NCBI RefSeq assembly: GCF_021172165.1
Contig: NZ_CP089096.1
Coordinates: 992,001-1,056,000 of the forward strand
DNA: 64,000 nt
Direction of reading: 5' to 3'
Source: Flavobacterium channae
GTDB taxonomy: Bacteria; Bacteroidota; Bacteroidia; Flavobacteriales; Flavobacteriaceae
Made by a program: the position numbers and the translations under genes. Below are positions 60,051 through 64,000 of the stretch, one piece after another; positions within the stretch are counted from its first letter, which is position 1; the number at the start of each line of letters is the position of its first letter. Under the pieces are notes generated by a model. The model ran no database searches. It worked only from the letters and a program-made list of their open reading frames with translations, and was not told the origin of the DNA.

Positions 60051-61661
60051 ATGAAAAAAGCCTTAGCCGTATCAGTATTACTTGTTTCTTCGCTACTCTC
60101 AGCACAAGATAAACCTAAATTAGTAGTAGGAATTGTAGTAGACCAAATGAAAATGGAATACTTATATCGTTTTTCAAACGACTTTTCCGAAAATGGTTTC
60201 AAGCGATTAATGAAAGAAGGATACACTTTTAATAATACCCATTACAATTACATGCCAACTTATACCGCACCTGGGCATGCTTCTATTTATACAGGAACTA
60301 CGCCAGCAGTTCACGGAATTGTAGGAAACGAATGGTTCAATAAAGCTACTGGCAAAGAAATGTATTGTACCGATGACGAATCGGTGAGTACTATTGGTGA
60401 TGATTCTGAAAAAGAAGGAAAAATGTCGCCAAGAAATTTGCAAAGTTCAACCATGACAGATGAGTTAAAGTTGTCAACGAATTTTAAAGGAAAAGTTATC
60501 GGAATCAGTATCAAAGATAGAGGAGCTATTTTACCAGCCGGACATTTTGCAGATTGGGCTTTTTGGTACAGCAAAACAGGAGCTTTTATTTCGAGTACGT
60601 ACTATGGTGAAAAATTACCAGATTGGGCAACCCAATTCAATTCAGAGAAACATTATTTGAAATATTTAAGCAAGAATTGGGAATTATTGAAATCTAAAGA
60701 AACGTACAACGAAAGTTTAAATGACAATAATCCTTACGAGGGAAAATTGTACAAAAAAGCGCCATTTATGCCATACAATTTAAAAGATATGTATGATGCA
60801 AATGATGCAGGAGTTTTACGTTCTACACCTTTTGGAAATAATTTATTAGCCGATTTTGCTAAGAAAGCGATTGAAAGTGAAAATTTAGGGAAAGATAATA
60901 TTACCGACTTTTTAGCGGTTAGTTTCTCATCAACTGATTATGTTGGACATCTTTTAGGACCAAGATCTATTGAATTGCAAGATACCTATTTACGTTTAGA
61001 CGAAACTATTGCGGATTTCTTAACTTATCTAGATAAAACGGTTGGAAAAGGAAATTACTTGGTTTTCTTAACGGCTGATCATGCTGGTGCCGAAAATGTA
61101 ACTTATTTAAAAGATAACCGATACAAAGTTGATAACATCAATTATAAGAACATTCAAAAAGAGTTAAAAGAGTTTTCTGAAAAAACGTATGGTGAAGATT
61201 TACTTTTAAATTATTCTAATTACAATGTGTTTTTTGATAAGAATAAAGTGAAATCAAAAGGGTTGAACTTACAAGATGTTAAGCAAACTTTTAAAGAGTA
61301 TTTGCAAAAACAAGAATATTTAAAAAGAGCTTACACAGAAGAAGAAGTTGCGAATGCAAATGCAACAGATTATTATTTGAATTTTGTTGCTAAAGGTTAC
61401 GATCCAACACAGAATGGTGAGTTAGTTGTTATTTTTAAACCAGGTTATGTAGAATATTCTGCAACCGGAACAACTCATGGTTCGCCTTATTCGTATGATA
61501 CACATGTTCCATTATTATTTTATGGATGGAATATTAAAAAAGGAGCAACTCACGATAGAAAAGAAATTACACAAATTGCACCAACCATTACACAAATGCT
61601 AAAAATAACTATGCCAAACAGTTCTGATGGTAAGGTGTTATTAGAGGTTTTGAATAAATAA
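60051..61661 (+). CDS. pafA: Alkaline phosphatase PafA
   Basis: The product has 536 residues with a signal peptide (about 1-18, SLLSAQ), so it is periplasmic or released. It hydrolyses phosphate monoesters with two Zn2+. Catalytic residues in the order of the known PafA are Asp31 (VVDQM), nucleophile Thr72 (PTYTAPGHAS), Asn93 (GNEWF), and Lys155 and Arg157 (SIKDRGAI). Metal ligands follow in DYVGH, TADHAG and TTHGS. Family-typical length. The Thr nucleophile and the Lys/Arg pair fit the phosphate-irrepressible monoesterase of flavobacteria. Confidence 0.95.
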   Translation: MKKALAVSVLLVSSLLSAQDKPKLVVGIVVDQMKMEYLYRFSNDFSENGFKRLMKEGYTFNNTHYNYMPTYTAPGHASIYTGTTPAVHGIVGNEWFNKATGKEMYCTDDESVSTIGDDSEKEGKMSPRNLQSSTMTDELKLSTNFKGKVIGISIKDRGAILPAGHFADWAFWYSKTGAFISSTYYGEKLPDWATQFNSEKHYLKYLSKNWELLKSKETYNESLNDNNPYEGKLYKKAPFMPYNLKDMYDANDAGVLRSTPFGNNLLADFAKKAIESENLGKDNITDFLAVSFSSTDYVGHLLGPRSIELQDTYLRLDETIADFLTYLDKTVGKGNYLVFLTADHAGAENVTYLKDNRYKVDNINYKNIQKELKEFSEKTYGEDLLLNYSNYNVFFDKNKVKSKGLNLQDVKQTFKEYLQKQEYLKRAYTEEEVANANATDYYLNFVAKGYDPTQNGELVVIFKPGYVEYSATGTTHGSPYSYDTHVPLLFYGWNIKKGATHDRKEITQIAPTITQMLKITMPNSSDGKVLLEVLNK

Positions 61662-61674
61662 AATATTGGCTGTT

Positions 61675-62307
61675 ATGAAAATAAATTTTTCAGATGATTT
61701 TGAGAATGAGATTTTTAATAAAAGTTTGGATTTAAGCACAGACTATGCTGAAGTGTCTTTAGATTTGATTTTTGAAGATGGGTTATTGAAAGAATTGCCA
61801 ATAGTTAAAACACTTTTTACATTTTATAATATTACATCATCAATTATTGCTCAACATAATGTGAAAAAAATATTAGTTTTTCTTCAAGAGTTTCATTCTC
61901 ATAGAATTGAAGATGATAAAATTAAAAAGTTTAAAAAACAATTTAATAAAGATTTGAATTATCGAAATGAAGTTTTGGAAACGGTATTAATTTATATTGA
62001 AAGATTTACAGATGTAAAAAAGTCTAAAATTTTAGCAAATCTTTTTATTGCTTATATAAACGAAAATTTATCATGGGAAGAATTTCAAAAGATGACTTTT
62101 ATTTTAAACACACTAAACCCATCAAGTTTTGATTTTATGACTAAATATTTTGAATCTAATTCATCCAAAAGTATGATCGAATTAGTTGAAGGCGAAGCGT
62201 TTCTATTAGCTTCTGGAATAGGTACGAAATATGAGGATAGATTTAGATTAACCAGAACTGGAATATCTATTTATGAGTTTGGTATTAAACCATTGAAAAA
62301 TAAATAA
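61675..62307 (+). CDS. Soluble helical protein of unknown function, possible accessory gene
   Basis: The product has 210 residues, mostly helical and without signal or membrane segments. Blocks include EDGLLKELPIVKTLFTFYN, VKKILVFLQEFHSHRIEDD, LETVLIYIERFTDVKKSKIL and LFIAYINENLSWEEFQKMTF. The pattern recalls proteins found in accessory and defence-related islands, but I cannot name the family. The in-frame TTG upstream would add 3 residues and is not used. It sits 13 bases after pafA, ends before a convergent terminator, and has higher AT content than pafA. Its neighbours give no clue to the function. Confidence 0.7.
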   Translation: MKINFSDDFENEIFNKSLDLSTDYAEVSLDLIFEDGLLKELPIVKTLFTFYNITSSIIAQHNVKKILVFLQEFHSHRIEDDKIKKFKKQFNKDLNYRNEVLETVLIYIERFTDVKKSKILANLFIAYINENLSWEEFQKMTFILNTLNPSSFDFMTKYFESNSSKSMIELVEGEAFLLASGIGTKYEDRFRLTRTGISIYEFGIKPLKNK

Positions 62308-62311
62308 AATC

Positions 62312-62350
62312 AAAAATCCCGAATTAAATTAATAATCCGGGATTTTTTCT
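62312..62350. terminator. Bidirectional terminator
   Basis: AAAAATCCCG (62312-62321) pairs with CGGGATTTTT (62338-62347) around an AT-rich loop. It lies between the convergent unknown gene and lysA. Confidence 0.8.
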
Positions 62351-62360
62351 TAACCAAAAA

Positions 62361-63566
62361 CTAAATTTCAATAATAACTTGATTTTTCAAAATATCGTCA
62401 AACGTTTCACGCTCTCTGATTAAGTGAGCCGTTCCGTCTTTCCATAAAACTTCGGCTGGTTTTAGTCGTGAGTTGTAGTTAGATGCCATTGAAAAGCAAT
62501 AAGCGCCTGCGTTTCTAAAGCATAAAATATCACCTTCGTGTATTTCAGTAATTCTTCGGTTGCTAGCAAATGTGTCCGTTTCACAAATGTATCCTACTAC
62601 CGAATAATAGCGTTCTTTACCTTTAGGATTAGAAATATTTTCAATATGATGTTGCGACCCATATAACATAGGTCTGATTAAATGGTTGAATCCCGAATCA
62701 ATTCCAGCAAAAACTGTTGAAGTAGTTTGTTTTACAACATTTACTTTTGCTAAGAAATATCCAGCTTCACTTACCAAAAATTTCCCTGGTTCAAAAGCTA
62801 GTGTTAACGGTCTTCCATATTCTTTTTCGAATGCTAAAAAGCGTTTCGTTAATTTTCTTCCAAATTCTTCAACATTAGTTTCAATATCACCTTTTTTGTA
62901 TGGTACTTTAAATCCACTTCCAAAATCGATGAAATCCAATTCTGGGAAATTTTTAGCGGTTTCAAATAAGATTTCAGCTGCATATAAAAACACTTCTACA
63001 TCTAAAATGTCAGAACCGGTATGCATATGAATTCCGTTGATATGCATTTTAGTGTTTTCAATAATTCTTAAAATATGTGGTAATTGATGAATTGAAATTC
63101 CAAATTTACTATCAATATGTCCTACAGAAATATTAGCATTTCCTCCAGCCATTACGTGAGGATTAATACGAATACAAACTGGAATAGTAGGGTGTTTTGT
63201 ACCAAATTGCTCTAAAATAGACAAGTTGTCAATATTGATTTGAACTCCTAATGCTGCAACGTTTTCTATTTCTTCCATAGAAACTCCGTTTGGTGTATAA
63301 ATAATATCTTTAGGATCTACACCAGCAAGTAATCCAAGTTGTACTTCTTGAATAGAAACCGTATCCAAACCAGAACCTAAACTTTTTAGGTACTTCAAAA
63401 CAGAAACATTAGATAAAGCTTTCACTGCATAGTGTACCTTAAAACGTTCCACCTTGCTAAAAGCAGTTTGTAAACGATTGTATTGAAAAGCTATTTTTTC
63501 CGCATCATAAACATATAACGGACTTCCAAATTCTGTTGCTAATTGTTGTAATACTTCTGGTTTCAT
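62361..63566 (-). CDS. lysA: Diaminopimelate decarboxylase
   Basis: The product has 401 residues. It decarboxylates meso-diaminopimelate to lysine with PLP. The PLP-binding Lys lies in VHYAVKALSN. Other landmarks are HMHTGSDI, DFGSGFKVPY, LAFEPGKFLVSEAGYF and GYICETDTFA with the active-site Cys at the dimer interface. Normal length. The promoter box TACTTTTG (minus strand, 63584-63591) lies 18 bases upstream of the start. It stands alone; the next gene, sucC, runs away from it. Confidence 0.95.
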   Translation of the reverse strand: MKPEVLQQLATEFGSPLYVYDAEKIAFQYNRLQTAFSKVERFKVHYAVKALSNVSVLKYLKSLGSGLDTVSIQEVQLGLLAGVDPKDIIYTPNGVSMEEIENVAALGVQINIDNLSILEQFGTKHPTIPVCIRINPHVMAGGNANISVGHIDSKFGISIHQLPHILRIIENTKMHINGIHMHTGSDILDVEVFLYAAEILFETAKNFPELDFIDFGSGFKVPYKKGDIETNVEEFGRKLTKRFLAFEKEYGRPLTLAFEPGKFLVSEAGYFLAKVNVVKQTTSTVFAGIDSGFNHLIRPMLYGSQHHIENISNPKGKERYYSVVGYICETDTFASNRRITEIHEGDILCFRNAGAYCFSMASNYNSRLKPAEVLWKDGTAHLIRERETFDDILKNQVIIEI

Positions 63567-63758
63567 TTTAAATTATTTTGATGCAAAAGTAAATCAATTT
63601 AGTTCAGATGCAATTTTTAAAACAATTATTAACAAAAAATAACAAAATGTTTTATTTGTAACAAATGTTGTTTTTGTTCAGTATTATAGGAGTAAGAATA
63701 TGTATATCAAATTCCCAAATAAAACTAAAAAAAGTTAGTCCATTAAAAATTACTTTGT

Positions 63759-63766
63759 TATTTTTG
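63759..63766 (+). promoter_or_regulatory. Promoter box of sucC
   Basis: TATTTTTG is a perfect -7 box about 37 bases before the sucC start. The rest of the 236-base lysA-sucC gap contains the lysA promoter and AT-rich sequence with no other gene. Confidence 0.5.
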
Positions 63767-63802
63767 TGGCACTTTTTTAAACAAGATAAACGCATAACAA
63801 TT

Positions 63803-64000
63803 ATGAACATACACGAATATCAGGGTAAAGAAATCCTAGCTAGTTATGGAGTACGCGTACAACGCGGAATTGTAGCAAACAATCCAGTTGAGGCGGTTGC
63901 TGCAGCTAAACAATTGACTGCTGAAACAGGTACAAGTTGGTACGTAGTAAAAGCACAAATCCATGCTGGAGGTAGAGGAAAAGGTGGAGGAGTTAAGTTA
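63803..64000 (+). CDS. sucC: Succinyl-CoA ligase, ADP/GDP-forming, beta subunit (5' part)
   Basis: The first 66 residues are in the window; the gene continues beyond it. [19 protein letters not shown] and [19 protein letters not shown] are the ATP-grasp start and nucleotide loop of SucC. The enzyme forms succinate and ATP from succinyl-CoA in the TCA cycle. The full protein is usually about 390-400 residues. No disruption is seen in the visible part. Confidence 0.94.
   Translation, partial: MNIHEYQGKEILASYGVRVQRGIVANNPVEAVAAAKQLTAETGTSWYVVKAQIHAGGRGKGGGVKL

Overview
The window reads as chromosomal DNA of a Flavobacteriaceae bacterium, most likely Flavobacterium or a close relative (inference). 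It is AT-rich. Three proteins end in type IX secretion (T9SS) C-terminal sorting domains. Promoters follow the Bacteroidota form TTG-N19..21-TAnnTTTG, Shine-Dalgarno sequences are scarce, and the content is typical of the family: DUF5777, DUF4252, PafA, type III glutamine synthetase and carotenoid genes. I see about 68 protein genes, one pseudogene, three tRNA genes, a cobalamin riboswitch and a candidate 6S-like RNA. I see no rRNA, CRISPR array, complete insertion sequence or prophage.

Layout. 1-1.9 kb: a non-coding segment made of nested inverted repeats, then a magnesium transporter (mgtE) bracketed by inverted ACCGCCAAC hairpin motifs. 1.9-9.6 kb: envelope and redox genes (Met-rich secreted protein, YceI, mono- and diheme cytochromes, ankyrin protein, DOMON and ASPIC/UnbV T9SS proteins, DUF5777 barrel). 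9.6-13.8 kb: thioesterase, RmuC, a candidate 6S-like RNA, a pseudouridine synthase and a dienelactone hydrolase. 13.8-19.4 kb: vitamin B12 uptake (ABC transporter, riboswitch, TonB receptor) plus a 35-residue membrane peptide. 19.5-21.5 kb: sigma factor with DUF4252 operon. 21.6-25.3 kb: carotenoid genes crtI-crtB-crtZ and a CarH-like MerR regulator. 25.4-29.9 kb: tRNAs, shikimate kinase and small enzymes. 30-38 kb: fused B12-dependent acyl-CoA mutase (IcmF) and glnN. 38.8-41.9 kb: three tandem double-OmpA proteins. 42-56.9 kb: purM, guaA, pyrG, yidC, proC, mnmA and envelope genes, with a broken four-helix-bundle gene between purM and guaA. 56.9-64 kb: subtilisin-like T9SS protease, nitronate monooxygenase, PafA phosphatase, lysA, and the start of sucC at the window edge.

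How the genes connect. Cobalamin is the clearest thread. A riboswitch-controlled receptor and an ABC system import it, a MerR regulator with the Wx9EH and ExHxxG signatures of B12 photoreceptors sits upstream of the carotenoid operon, and IcmF uses it as cofactor. Two near-identical operator-like palindromes lie in front of crtI and of the regulator gene, suggesting one B12/light-responsive circuit with autoregulation. A lycopene cyclase gene is not present here, so the pathway must be completed elsewhere. A second thread is the surface redox set at 1.9-9.6 kb, which may form one functional module.

Limits: all family calls come from reading translated sequence and motifs without database searches. 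Start sites were moved inward where a promoter, signal peptide or family length argued for it.
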